A stretch of 64,000 nucleotides of DNA from Roseicyclus sp. (GTDB lineage Bacteria > Pseudomonadota > Alphaproteobacteria > Rhodobacterales > Rhodobacteraceae), in contig NZ_JAGYJN010000007.1 of the NCBI RefSeq assembly GCF_018402035.1, positions 21,439 to 85,438 on the forward strand, in the 5' to 3' direction. The notes beneath the pieces were generated by a model. That model did no database searches, was not told the origin of the DNA, and was given only the letters and a program-made list of their open reading frames with translations. The position numbers were made by a program, and so were the translations under genes. Shown piece after piece: positions 25,446 to 32,540 of this stretch (positions are counted from its first letter, which is position 1; every line of letters begins with the position of its first letter).

Positions 25446-26302
25446 TGGCAATAAATTTCTAAATTTGCGAGACTTGGAGGCAGGTGGCTCCAACGTGGTA
25501 GCGTTGTGCACCGCGTTGGTACGTTCGGTTGCATCGGTGCGATGGGTTGAAAAACTGGCGGTGGCCGCGCGCAACGTTCCCCAGTCAACATATAGAGTTG
25601 TTGATCAGCCATTCTTTCACCAACAGATCCTTGGGGTGAAATACTGCAAGCCGCTCGCAGTTGAATGACGCGGTTCTGTAAATCTTGTTGAGCGTTGGTT
25701 GTGCTGCTACTTGGGGTAGACGGCCTACTGACTTGTCTAACTGCAGGTGTCTCTCGAAAAGCAGTCAAAAATAAGCGATCGATATCTCGGTGTGTGCTGC
25801 TAGCCCTTAAAAAACTTGACTCTGTGCGCTGCCCCCATAGCCCATCGATCGCACCATTATATTGATAATTGTTTGCGAGCCATTTTTGGATGCGTTCTCT
25901 GTCTGATGCTGACAGCTGAAAAAAAGTACTTTTTGCTTCATTTATCCACTCAGCTTGGCTCGTGCGATTTGCTTGCGGGGTATTGATGGCAAGTGCCTCT
26001 CCACTAGGCCTACCAAAAGCGGTCTGAGCGTCGTTCTTAAGCGATGTAAATGTGGTAGTGGTTTCCGTCATTATATTTTGTGCCCATGCCAAGATGGGCT
26101 CATGAAGAGATGGTTTTTGATATATGAGAAAACCTACAACAGCAAAAGAAACGATGAATGCAATTGTTTTGGGGGATCGGAACGCGTTTCGGTTTTGGCG
26201 TGCAGAGGGTGTAGCAGGAGCTTCTTGATACAACTGCCGCGCTGGTTGAGAAGGGTGTTCGCTTTTGGGTGATCGCAAAGGAGGTTCAATCCTCTGGGCC
26301 AT
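25442..26302 (-). CDS. Membrane-anchored protein with peptidoglycan-binding-like motif (island orphan, first gene of pair)
   Basis: A 286-aa protein. The N-terminal ~43 residues are hydrophilic and Pro/Gln-rich, one hydrophobic helix follows (TIAFIVSFAVVGFLIYQ, about residues 46-62), and the rest probably faces the periplasm. Near residues 131-163, SASDRERIQKWLANNYQYNGAIDGLWGQRTESSF resembles PG_binding_1 repeats (LQxxLxxxGYYxGxIDGxxGxxT), which suggests cell-wall contact. The C-terminal region has four Cys in spaced positions. It precedes and overlaps the secreted-protein gene. Function unknown; the pair has no close relation to the catabolic cargo or to the mobility genes. Confidence 0.7.
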   Translation of the reverse strand: MAQRIEPPLRSPKSEHPSQPARQLYQEAPATPSARQNRNAFRSPKTIAFIVSFAVVGFLIYQKPSLHEPILAWAQNIMTETTTTFTSLKNDAQTAFGRPSGEALAINTPQANRTSQAEWINEAKSTFFQLSASDRERIQKWLANNYQYNGAIDGLWGQRTESSFLRASSTHRDIDRLFLTAFRETPAVRQVSRPSTPSSSTTNAQQDLQNRVIQLRAACSISPQGSVGERMADQQLYMLTGERCARPPPVFQPIAPMQPNVPTRCTTLPRWSHLPPSLANLEIYCQ

Positions 26303-26539
26303 CTCGCACCTGCCTTCTGTTTCGCAGCAAACGACCGCACCATGCTAGGTGGCCACACCGTTGCCCATATTTTCTCAACTTCCAACTTAGTCGTAAGTTC
26401 TCTTGGTGTAGCCGACGGGTCAAGTGTTTGTGCTTGAGATGATGCTTTCTACGATCCTTGACCCTCTGTGCTGATGAGGCCCCTGGTATTGGATTGCGGA
26501 CCGCGGTTCTTGCAACTCGGCCCTCGACTGTCACCGCAA

Positions 26540-26563
26540 ATGACGTTATATTATAACAGTCAT
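26540..26563. promoter_or_regulatory. Operator-like palindrome upstream of the HGGxSTG gene
   Basis: ATGAC-GTTATA-T-TATAAC-A-GTCAT is a nearly perfect palindrome (one extra base) ending 12 bp before the start at 26576. The centre also looks like a -10 box (TATATT/TATAAC). It is a likely repressor site controlling this gene. Confidence 0.5.
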
Positions 26564-26575
26564 ATTGGGGCAGAC

Positions 26576-26932
26576 ATGCGGTTCACAAAAGGCAACGAAA
26601 TCGGCGCTGCAACTCGCTTCGGTCCGGATTGGTCGGGCCAACGCTGTGGCGCGAGGACCAAGGCTGGGGTGCCTTGCCAGCGTCCTGCTGTGAAGCGGAC
26701 GGGGCGCTGCACGCGGCATGGAGGCAAGTCGACCGGAGCTCGGACCGAGGCGGGACTTGCGCGGATCGCGGCGGCGCAGCTCAAGCACGGGCGGTTGACG
26801 CGTGCGGCTAGGGAAGCTGCTAAACGCCGTGCTCAGATTGGGCGTGCGATCAGGAAGGAGCTGCGGAGCATTGAGCAGGCTCTAATTGCTGAAGGGTTGT
26901 TGCCCAAAGCGTGGCGCGATCAGTTCGATTAG
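26576..26932 (+). CDS. HGGxSTG-motif protein of mobile elements
   Basis: A 118-aa basic protein with CGARTKAGVPCQRPAVKRTGRCTRHGGKSTGARTEAGLARI: three cysteines and the HGGKSTG motif that names the family, probably a small zinc or DNA-binding unit. A helical Arg/Lys-rich tail follows (RAAREAAKRRAQIGRAIRKELRSIEQALIAEGLLP). The family occurs on prophages and satellites; function not established. The chosen ATG follows TGGGG, and the longer upstream frame has no support. It converges with the primase gene. Confidence 0.75.
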   Translation: MRFTKGNEIGAATRFGPDWSGQRCGARTKAGVPCQRPAVKRTGRCTRHGGKSTGARTEAGLARIAAAQLKHGRLTRAAREAAKRRAQIGRAIRKELRSIEQALIAEGLLPKAWRDQFD

Positions 26933-26941
26933 CGCGTAAGA

Positions 26942-26959
26942 AGTGACGAAAGTGACGAA
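26942..26959 (+). repeat. Two tandem 9-bp repeats (AGTGACGAA)
   Basis: AGTGACGAA occurs twice in direct succession right after the HGGxSTG stop and before the primase 3' end. Short direct repeats next to a primase-helicase may be part of a replication origin, but two copies are weak evidence. Confidence 0.35.
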
Positions 26960-26963
26960 AAAA

Positions 26964-27003
26964 GTTAACAAATTGGAGGGGGGAGACGATGACCCCCCCC
27001 TCC
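26964..27003 (-). terminator. Rho-independent terminator of the primase operon
   Basis: GGAGGGGGG (26975-26983) pairs with CCCCCCTCC (26995-27003) around a 9-base loop. On the minus strand it is followed by an AT-rich tail with T-runs (to about 26958). It lies 5 bp after the primase stop. Confidence 0.7.
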
Positions 27004-27007
27004 AGTA

Positions 27008-29302
27008 TCAAACTTTGGCCGGAAAATTCATCACTTTGGTCAGCAGGTTCCTCTGAAACACCATTTCGCCCTTGCTGCGGCGGACGATGTCCCAGCTGTG
27101 ATCGCTCACAACGCGCTCCCGCAGGCGTTGCGTAAACCGGCTCTGCCCCGGGATGTGCTGGATGCCGAGGTTGCCCATATCCTCGCGGAAACGTACGTAC
27201 AAATCGCGGACAAGGACGCCCGCCGTGTGGACGTGCCGCTCTAGCCCCCCATCCTCGAACCATTCTGCTACTGGATCAACATCCTTGAACCACTGCACGG
27301 TAGCGGCTTCGCATTTTGATGGGATGGTGAAGCCCCCCCGCGCGACCACATCGGCAGCCGCTTGAAGAGCCAGCGATACGAGCACATCCCCCTCTTGCTC
27401 GACGATTTTGGCGGCTAAATCGGGGATCCGCTCAGCTTCTGGGATCGACCGATTAAACGGAACGACGACGATCCGCCTGACAATGCCGTTGTCCACGCCG
27501 CCTGAGAAGCTGGGCAAATGGTTGGCCGAGAAAACGTGCAGCGCCCTCGGCGTGAAAGTAAACGGCACTTTGTAGATCGCCTTCGCCTGTACCGGATCGC
27601 CGGTCACCGTCGCCTTGAAGCGGTCGGTTGCGATCGCCTTCGCACTCGATATTTCGTCGCTGAGGTTGACTTGGCAGCCCGCGAGCGTCGCCAAAAACTG
27701 CGGCTCCCCCAGATCGGCCGGCGCGATGCAAGCGACTACGTTTCTTGGAAGAAGTTGGCGCATCGTAGCTTGAATAGTCGATTTTCCGTTTGCGGCGCTC
27801 GGTCCGTGAAAAACAAACGCCTTGGGGTTGGAGAGGCCGGTATTTATCCCAGAAATCGCGGCTCCCATTATCTCCAAAATGAGCCGGTGACTTTCGACGT
27901 CGTCCTTGCCGAAACTGCCGAATAACAGTGTCTGCAGGAGGCCGTCTGGCACTTCGCAGACGTCGGGGAGCCATTCTTGCGCGATCAAAAACCGCTGCCG
28001 ATGCTCAGCAGAATGAGGCTCGAGGCCGATCTTGCCGCACGCGGAGATTTTGACGAAGCCATTGCGCAGATTGACACCCCGTTCACTGGCTTCGAAGAAG
28101 TTGGGACTGTCTGCCATGGCGGCCATCTCCCGAATTACCCCGTCTATGAAGCTTCTCGAAATCCGCAAGATGCTGTTTTTTCCGTAGTGCGTCCCGTCAA
28201 GTTTGTGGGCCCTCTTACGAAGCGCGCTCTCCGGGATTTCTTCCCAGTGTGTCGAGCTGTAGCCCCAAAACGTTCCCTCGCTGTGGACAAGAGGGGCTGA
28301 GGTTTCCGCGCCGATTTCGTTGCACAAGAGGGTGGCGATCTCAATTTGTGTCCCCAGCCGTAGGCCGTTGTTGCGCCGTGTCGGGACGTACCCATTGGCC
28401 TTGGCCATGGCGAATATAGCCCCAATCCCGATGCGGTTCGGGGCAAAGCTGTTCCAAGCTGCGATCACGTCGGCGTCATCGATGTAGTTGTGGGGTTTGC
28501 GGCCGGTCAGGTCACCTCTCGAAAATTCGAGGTATAGCGCGAGCAGGTTGGGGTCAGTGCTTTTCATTGCATGGCCGATTTTGATCCAATTTTCTCTAGG
28601 TTCGGGGTCGATATGCGCCAGAGCTTCCCGTAGCGCCTCAAGGTCAGCCTTGCCGTCAGTGTCAAAATCGCTGTCTGTTTGCTCGACAGCAGGTTTTTCG
28701 GTTGTCGGAAATGCTTCCTGAAGCTCGGCATATGTGTACGAAAGGTCGTCATGCGCGCTCTCGATCTGGGTCATGAAGGGCTCGCTTCGGAGGCCTCTTT
28801 GCACTTTCTGGTGAAAGAATCCGGGCAAGCGCATAACGCGTGGAAGGTCGCAACATGCGTGATCGCCATCGAACGCATCGGCGATCGCATGTTGCGTTGG
28901 CGTGAACGCTTCAAGGGGCATATCCGAGCAGAGAAAATAAACGTGCCACCGCCCCTTTGAGCTTTCGACAACTATGGTCGGCTCGAGTTGGTGATTGAGC
29001 ACGGGTTCCAATGGTGCGCCGTCTAGATCAACAAAACAGGCCCGCACTTTCAGAACGTTGCTGGCCTTGCGTCCTTTGAAATCGGTTTGATTGATGACAA
29101 CGAATATCCCCGCCCCTTGTTCGTTGTAATGAACCAGAGTGTCGAAGTGTGTATCCAAGGCCCCATGGATAAACTTTGATAAGTGCCCGCGTTTGCGGTC
29201 CTTATCGTCGTCTATGATTTGGAAAACGAACATCCCTCCGGGATCGAGCATATCAAGAAAGCGTTGTGCTTCGGCTTTCGACGGTTTCAGCGGCATGCTC
29301 AT
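27008..29302 (-). CDS. Island primase-helicase (P4/D5-type)
   Basis: A 764-aa replication protein. Residues 1-200 are an archaeo-eukaryotic-type primase domain: FVDLDG with Asp92 and Asp94, and ESSKGRWHVYF with His120. Residues 220-300 look like PriCT_2 (LREALAHIDPEPRENWIKIGHAMKS). Residues 335-450 resemble the D5_N region. An SF3 helicase follows with Walker A GPSAANGKST (500-509) and Walker B NLSDE (546-550). This fused architecture is that of P4 alpha and related satellite and plasmid replicases. The start at 29302 has GGAGGGG upstream and overlaps the excisionase stop (ATGA). It would allow autonomous replication of the excised island. Confidence 0.9.
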   Translation of the reverse strand: MSMPLKPSKAEAQRFLDMLDPGGMFVFQIIDDDKDRKRGHLSKFIHGALDTHFDTLVHYNEQGAGIFVVINQTDFKGRKASNVLKVRACFVDLDGAPLEPVLNHQLEPTIVVESSKGRWHVYFLCSDMPLEAFTPTQHAIADAFDGDHACCDLPRVMRLPGFFHQKVQRGLRSEPFMTQIESAHDDLSYTYAELQEAFPTTEKPAVEQTDSDFDTDGKADLEALREALAHIDPEPRENWIKIGHAMKSTDPNLLALYLEFSRGDLTGRKPHNYIDDADVIAAWNSFAPNRIGIGAIFAMAKANGYVPTRRNNGLRLGTQIEIATLLCNEIGAETSAPLVHSEGTFWGYSSTHWEEIPESALRKRAHKLDGTHYGKNSILRISRSFIDGVIREMAAMADSPNFFEASERGVNLRNGFVKISACGKIGLEPHSAEHRQRFLIAQEWLPDVCEVPDGLLQTLLFGSFGKDDVESHRLILEIMGAAISGINTGLSNPKAFVFHGPSAANGKSTIQATMRQLLPRNVVACIAPADLGEPQFLATLAGCQVNLSDEISSAKAIATDRFKATVTGDPVQAKAIYKVPFTFTPRALHVFSANHLPSFSGGVDNGIVRRIVVVPFNRSIPEAERIPDLAAKIVEQEGDVLVSLALQAAADVVARGGFTIPSKCEAATVQWFKDVDPVAEWFEDGGLERHVHTAGVLVRDLYVRFREDMGNLGIQHIPGQSRFTQRLRERVVSDHSWDIVRRSKGEMVFQRNLLTKVMNFPAKV

Positions 29303-29496
29303 GGCTGCCCCTCCGCGATGCGTTCGCCACGGAGCCATCTATCGATATCGCCCCGATCGTAAATTGGCACTTGCCCTGAATTGGGCAGCGGTTCGGGAAA
29401 GCCGCGCTCTGCGGTCCAGCGCAAAATTGTAGTTTTCGAAATTCCAAGCTCGCGCAGCAGCTCGCGCCGCCCGACGAAACGGGTGATGGTCGACAT
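29299..29496 (-). CDS. AlpA/excisionase-type helix-turn-helix protein
   Basis: A 65-aa MerR-like DNA-binding protein: FVGRRELLRELGISKTTILRWTAERGFPEPLPNSGQVPIYDRGDIDRWL. AlpA proteins in P4-like elements activate the integrase gene or act as excisionase. AAGGAGG lies 7 bases upstream of the ATG. It is located between integrase and primase and overlaps the primase start, so it may switch between integrated and replicating states. Confidence 0.88.
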   Translation of the reverse strand: MSTITRFVGRRELLRELGISKTTILRWTAERGFPEPLPNSGQVPIYDRGDIDRWLRGERIAEGQP

Positions 29497-29682
29497 GCGT
29501 CGGCCTCCTTTTTTAAAGTTAAAGGGGGGGCCGCTTTTGCGAGGGTAGGGCGGCTGACCATCTGCATGCAGTTATGGGCGCATGTCCCCCGGGCGCAGCA
29601 CACCTCGCGTGCCGCTATTTCAGCATAGTGCAAAATAGTGCGCTATGCAATCTAGAGTATAAATTAAGTACGTGATTGTATG

Positions 29683-30843
29683 CTACTTATTGGAATTCAC
29701 CAAGTCCTCAACAAATTGCCCCCAAGCCGTCAGCGCGGCTTCTCGATCCGCCAAATGCTCGCCCCTTTGGTAAATCGCGGCTACGCCACGCACTGTGCCT
29801 GAGACGTGGTTCAAGATGCGATCAACTACGACCGGAGTAATCCTCATGTCGTCCGCCATAAACGTTGCTGCCGTCCGCCTTAGGTCATGGAGGCGCCAAT
29901 CAGAGACATGGCTGCGGGCGTCGAGAGCAACCTTGGCCTTTGAAAAGCCGCTTACGGCTGACCGCCCGGTTGTGGTGAACACGAGATCAACGCCGTCCCG
30001 CCTAGGGATTTTGGAAAGCAGGGCGCAGGCCTGCGGGCTTAGGTGTACGATATGTGCTTTCGAGTTTTTTGCTCGTTCTTTGCCAATTATCCACCGTGCG
30101 CGGTCGAGGTCGAGCTCAGACCATTTCATGCCCGCAACCTCGTCGCGCCTCTGGGCGGTCAGAATAAGCAGCTGCACAATGCCGCCGAACGGAAAGCCCA
30201 TTTGTTCAGCTGCCTGCCATACGGCAAGCAGCTCGTCCCTCGATAGAACACGATCCCTCGACACCTCCACGGTTGGTCGTGGTAGAGTGGCTGCTGGTGA
30301 CACTGTGAGGAGATCGCGTTCGGTGGCAAAGTTGAAAAATCGGACGACGAACGCCCGGACCCTATTTGCTTGGGTAAGCTTTCCTTGATCCGCCACTCGG
30401 TCAATCACGCGCATGAGATCTGCCTTTGTGATCTGATCGAGTTGGTGCCGCCCTAGGAAAGGCAGGACGTGAAGTCGTATAGCTTGTTCGACCTGCCAAA
30501 AGCTTTTTCTGGCCCGCTGCTCGCGTGCGTACCACTCCACTAACGCAGCCTCAAAGGTCATCGATGCCTTCTTGCGGTCAAAAGTACCCTCATGGATTTC
30601 GGATAGCGCAACCCGAGCCGCCTCGCGCGCTTTGCTCAAACCCATGGCAGGATATCCGCCGAGCGTGACCCGCTTTCGTCTGCCGCCCTCACGGGTGAGC
30701 AACACCCACGACAAAGCGCCGCTCGTCGCTACGCGTACACCAAATCCGGGCTGGGAGGCGTCATAGACATCGTATCGCTTATCTTTCGGCTTGAGCGAAC
30801 GGATGAGCGCGTCAGTTAGCCGGACCGTTGACAGCTTAGGCAT
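29683..30843 (-). CDS. int: Tyrosine integrase, P4 type (DUF4102 arm-binding)
   Basis: A 386-aa site-specific recombinase. The N-terminal ~90 residues form the DUF4102-type arm-binding domain (LTDALIRSLKPKDKRYDVYDASQPGFGVRV...KRVTLGGYPAMGLSKAREAA). A SAM-like core-binding domain follows, and the catalytic domain has Arg in TAQRRDEV (about 232), HDLRR (His319/Arg322), His346 in ILNHVSG and the nucleophile Tyr358 in AIYQRGEH. All residues are intact. The start at 30843 is the first Met of the conserved part. It lies 143 bp from attR and should integrate into tRNA-His. Confidence 0.95.
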   Translation of the reverse strand: MPKLSTVRLTDALIRSLKPKDKRYDVYDASQPGFGVRVATSGALSWVLLTREGGRRKRVTLGGYPAMGLSKAREAARVALSEIHEGTFDRKKASMTFEAALVEWYAREQRARKSFWQVEQAIRLHVLPFLGRHQLDQITKADLMRVIDRVADQGKLTQANRVRAFVVRFFNFATERDLLTVSPAATLPRPTVEVSRDRVLSRDELLAVWQAAEQMGFPFGGIVQLLILTAQRRDEVAGMKWSELDLDRARWIIGKERAKNSKAHIVHLSPQACALLSKIPRRDGVDLVFTTTGRSAVSGFSKAKVALDARSHVSDWRLHDLRRTAATFMADDMRITPVVVDRILNHVSGTVRGVAAIYQRGEHLADREAALTAWGQFVEDLVNSNK

Positions 30844-30879
30844 TTTTGGGTTCCATATGGGTGCCAAAATTGATGCGCT

Positions 30880-30908
30880 GGTACGCAATGGCATGGTACG
30901 CAATGGCA
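30880..30908. repeat. Two 14-bp direct repeats at the island right end
   Basis: GGTACGCAATGGCA occurs at 30880-30893 and again at 30895-30908, one base apart, in the integrase leader between gene and attR. Their place and spacing fit arm-type sites for integrase or excisionase, or an operator. Confidence 0.6.
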
Positions 30909-30985
30909 CGGAATATTCAATATAATATGATATATATAAGGAAAAATGCAGCACTATGGTTCAGCGCGAAACTATCTAGCAGATA
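30909..30985 (-). promoter_or_regulatory. AT-rich integrase promoter region
   Basis: A very AT-rich stretch (around 30910-30945) lies between attR and the integrase start, with several TATA-like sequences on both strands. It is the only space for the integrase promoter. I cannot define boxes. Confidence 0.4.
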
Positions 30986-31031
30986 ATTGTGGATCAGGAG
31001 GTCCCCCGTTCAAGCCGGGGCGCTGGTACCA
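30986..31031 (+). repeat. Right attachment site (attR), partial tRNA-His copy
   Basis: Exact 46-bp copy of 6126-6171: anticodon loop, 3' anticodon stem, T-arm, acceptor 3' strand and CCA. It lacks the D-arm and the 5' acceptor half, so it cannot make a tRNA. Chromosomal genes resume 4 bp later. Confidence 0.93.
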
Positions 31032-31035
31032 CCCC

Positions 31036-31353
31036 TCACTCCCCGATGCGGAATTCCTGCACCAAGGTGCGGGTTTCGCTGTCATAAACGCGGATCACCC
31101 CATCATCGCCGACGATCACGCTTTGCCCGTCGATCACGCTGATGCCCACCGCCCCGACCCCTGCGGGCAGGGTGAAATCGCCCGGTGCCACCAACACAGG
31201 CACAGAAGTTGCGTTCAGCCGGATGACAAGCAGCGCCACGATGGTTAAGACGCCGATGATCATCACCGCGGTCAGCACCGTCACCAACCCCTTCAACCAC
31301 CGAAGGGAGGCGGGCAAAGCATCGGGCAATTCCGCGTCAGGGGGCGTTTTCAT
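31036..31353 (-). CDS. DUF6476 family membrane protein
   Basis: A 105-aa protein with one hydrophobic helix (LVTVLTAVMIIGVLTIVALLVIRL) and a periplasmic or cytosolic beta-rich C-terminus (GVGAVGISVIDGQSVIVGDDGVIRVYDSETRTLVQEFRI). I recognise it as a small family of Rhodobacterales; function unknown. The ATG at 31353 overlaps the divergent start of the pseudouridine synthase gene (shared CATG). Its 3' end stops 4 bp from attR, so the island insertion did not cut it. Confidence 0.75.
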   Translation of the reverse strand: MKTPPDAELPDALPASLRWLKGLVTVLTAVMIIGVLTIVALLVIRLNATSVPVLVAPGDFTLPAGVGAVGISVIDGQSVIVGDDGVIRVYDSETRTLVQEFRIGE

Positions 31354-32383
31354 GGGCAGGGCCACTCGCATCGTTACGGTCCTGATCGGCCCGGACCCGG
31401 CCGGCCGCCTTGATAAGGCACTGGGCGACGCCGTGCCAGAGCACGAGGCGCTGAGCCGTTCGCGGTTGGCCCGCTTGATCGCTGATGGGGCCGTGGCGGT
31501 CAATGGCGCCTGCGTCACCGATCTGCGCGCCAAGCTGGCCGAGGGGGACCGCGTCGACATCACGATCGACGAGGCCACCGAAGTCGCCACCGCGCCCGAG
31601 GCCATTGCGCTCAGCGTCGTTTATGAAGACGATGACCTGATCGTGATCGATAAACCCGCGGGCATGGTCGTGCATCCCGCACCCGGCACACCCGATGGCA
31701 CCTTGGTCAATGCGCTGTTGCATCACTTCGGCGGCAATCTCTCGGGGATTGGCGGCGAAAAACGCCCCGGCATCGTGCATCGCATCGACAAGGATACGTC
31801 GGGCCTTTTGGTCGTCGCCAAATCCGACCGCGCCCATCATGGGCTGGCCGCGCAATTTGCCGATCATTCCATCGAACGCGAATATATCGCGCTTTGCCAT
31901 GGCGCACCCGATCCGGGCGATCCGCGCTTGAACGGGGTGCGCGGCGTGAATTTCGAGCTGGGCGGTATCCTCAAGATCACCACCCAATTGGCCCGCCACA
32001 AAACCGACCGCCAGCGTCAGGCGGTGTTGTTCCAAGGTGGCCGCCATGCCGTCACCCGCGTCAAGCTCGAGGAAAACTTTGGCCCCGTTGCGCGCGTCAC
32101 CTGCCGGTTAGAGACAGGGCGCACCCATCAAATTCGTGTGCATATGACCCATGTGGGCCACGCGCTGATTGGCGATCCGGTCTATGGCGGGCGTAGGCGC
32201 GTATCGGAAAAACTGTTCGGCGCAGCTCTGGCCGAACGCATCAACGCCTTTCCGCGCCAAGCGCTGCATGCCGCAAAGCTTGGCTTTCGCCACCCGGTCA
32301 GTGATGACGATCTGCTGTTTTCCGCCGATCTGCCCGAAGATATGGCCGCGTTAGTGGATGACTTGCGCGCGGTCACAGCCTGA
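31352..32383 (+). CDS. rluD: RluA-family 23S rRNA pseudouridine synthase
   Basis: Isomerises uridines to pseudouridine in 23S rRNA (RluD-like). The 343-aa protein has an N-terminal S4 RNA-binding domain (SRSRLARLIADGAVAVNGACVTDLRAKLAEGD) and the catalytic domain with VHRIDKDTSGLLVVAKS, where the Asp is the nucleophile, and the RTHQIRVHMTHVGHALIGDPVYG motif. AGGGGG precedes ATG 31352. This start shares bases with the divergent DUF6476 start, so its promoter must lie within that gene. The exact family member (RluD versus RluC) is not certain. Confidence 0.9.
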   Translation: MGRATRIVTVLIGPDPAGRLDKALGDAVPEHEALSRSRLARLIADGAVAVNGACVTDLRAKLAEGDRVDITIDEATEVATAPEAIALSVVYEDDDLIVIDKPAGMVVHPAPGTPDGTLVNALLHHFGGNLSGIGGEKRPGIVHRIDKDTSGLLVVAKSDRAHHGLAAQFADHSIEREYIALCHGAPDPGDPRLNGVRGVNFELGGILKITTQLARHKTDRQRQAVLFQGGRHAVTRVKLEENFGPVARVTCRLETGRTHQIRVHMTHVGHALIGDPVYGGRRRVSEKLFGAALAERINAFPRQALHAAKLGFRHPVSDDDLLFSADLPEDMAALVDDLRAVTA

Positions 32384-32477
32384 TCTGTGCAAATGTGCAA
32401 TGATTTATCACGACATTGCGACTTGCTGTTCATCTACGTGAAGGTCATGATCTGAACGCTTCGGTTCACTTCCACCT

Positions 32478-32505
32478 CTTGACAGAAAGTTAACCGATTT
32501 TACTT
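32478..32505 (+). promoter_or_regulatory. Candidate sigma-70 promoter of rpoH
   Basis: TTGACA at 32478-32483 and TACTTA at 32500-32505 are separated by 16 bp, 36 bp before the rpoH ATG at 32541. The -35 box is a perfect match; the -10 box is moderate. Confidence 0.55.
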
Positions 32506-32540
32506 AATCCCCGGTGCAACCTGATAGGGGGGCTTGATCG

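Larger units (their letters stand above)
6172..31031. mobile_element. 24.9-kb genomic island in tRNA-His with P4-satellite-like core
   Basis: The island lies between two exact 46-bp copies of the tRNA-His 3' end. An integrase gene, oriented away from the adjacent right repeat, starts 143 bp from it, and an AlpA-type excisionase and a primase-helicase follow. No conjugation or phage structural genes are present, so it is not a complete ICE or prophage. The core gene set resembles P4-like phage satellites. The left part is catabolic cargo, the middle is IS debris, and part of the right arm is visibly AT-richer than the chromosome. Housekeeping genes resume right after 31031. Confidence 0.9.

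Noticed and set aside
30986..31031. Second tRNA-His gene
   Set aside because: Only the 3' part is present, with no D-arm or 5' acceptor half. It is the island attR.
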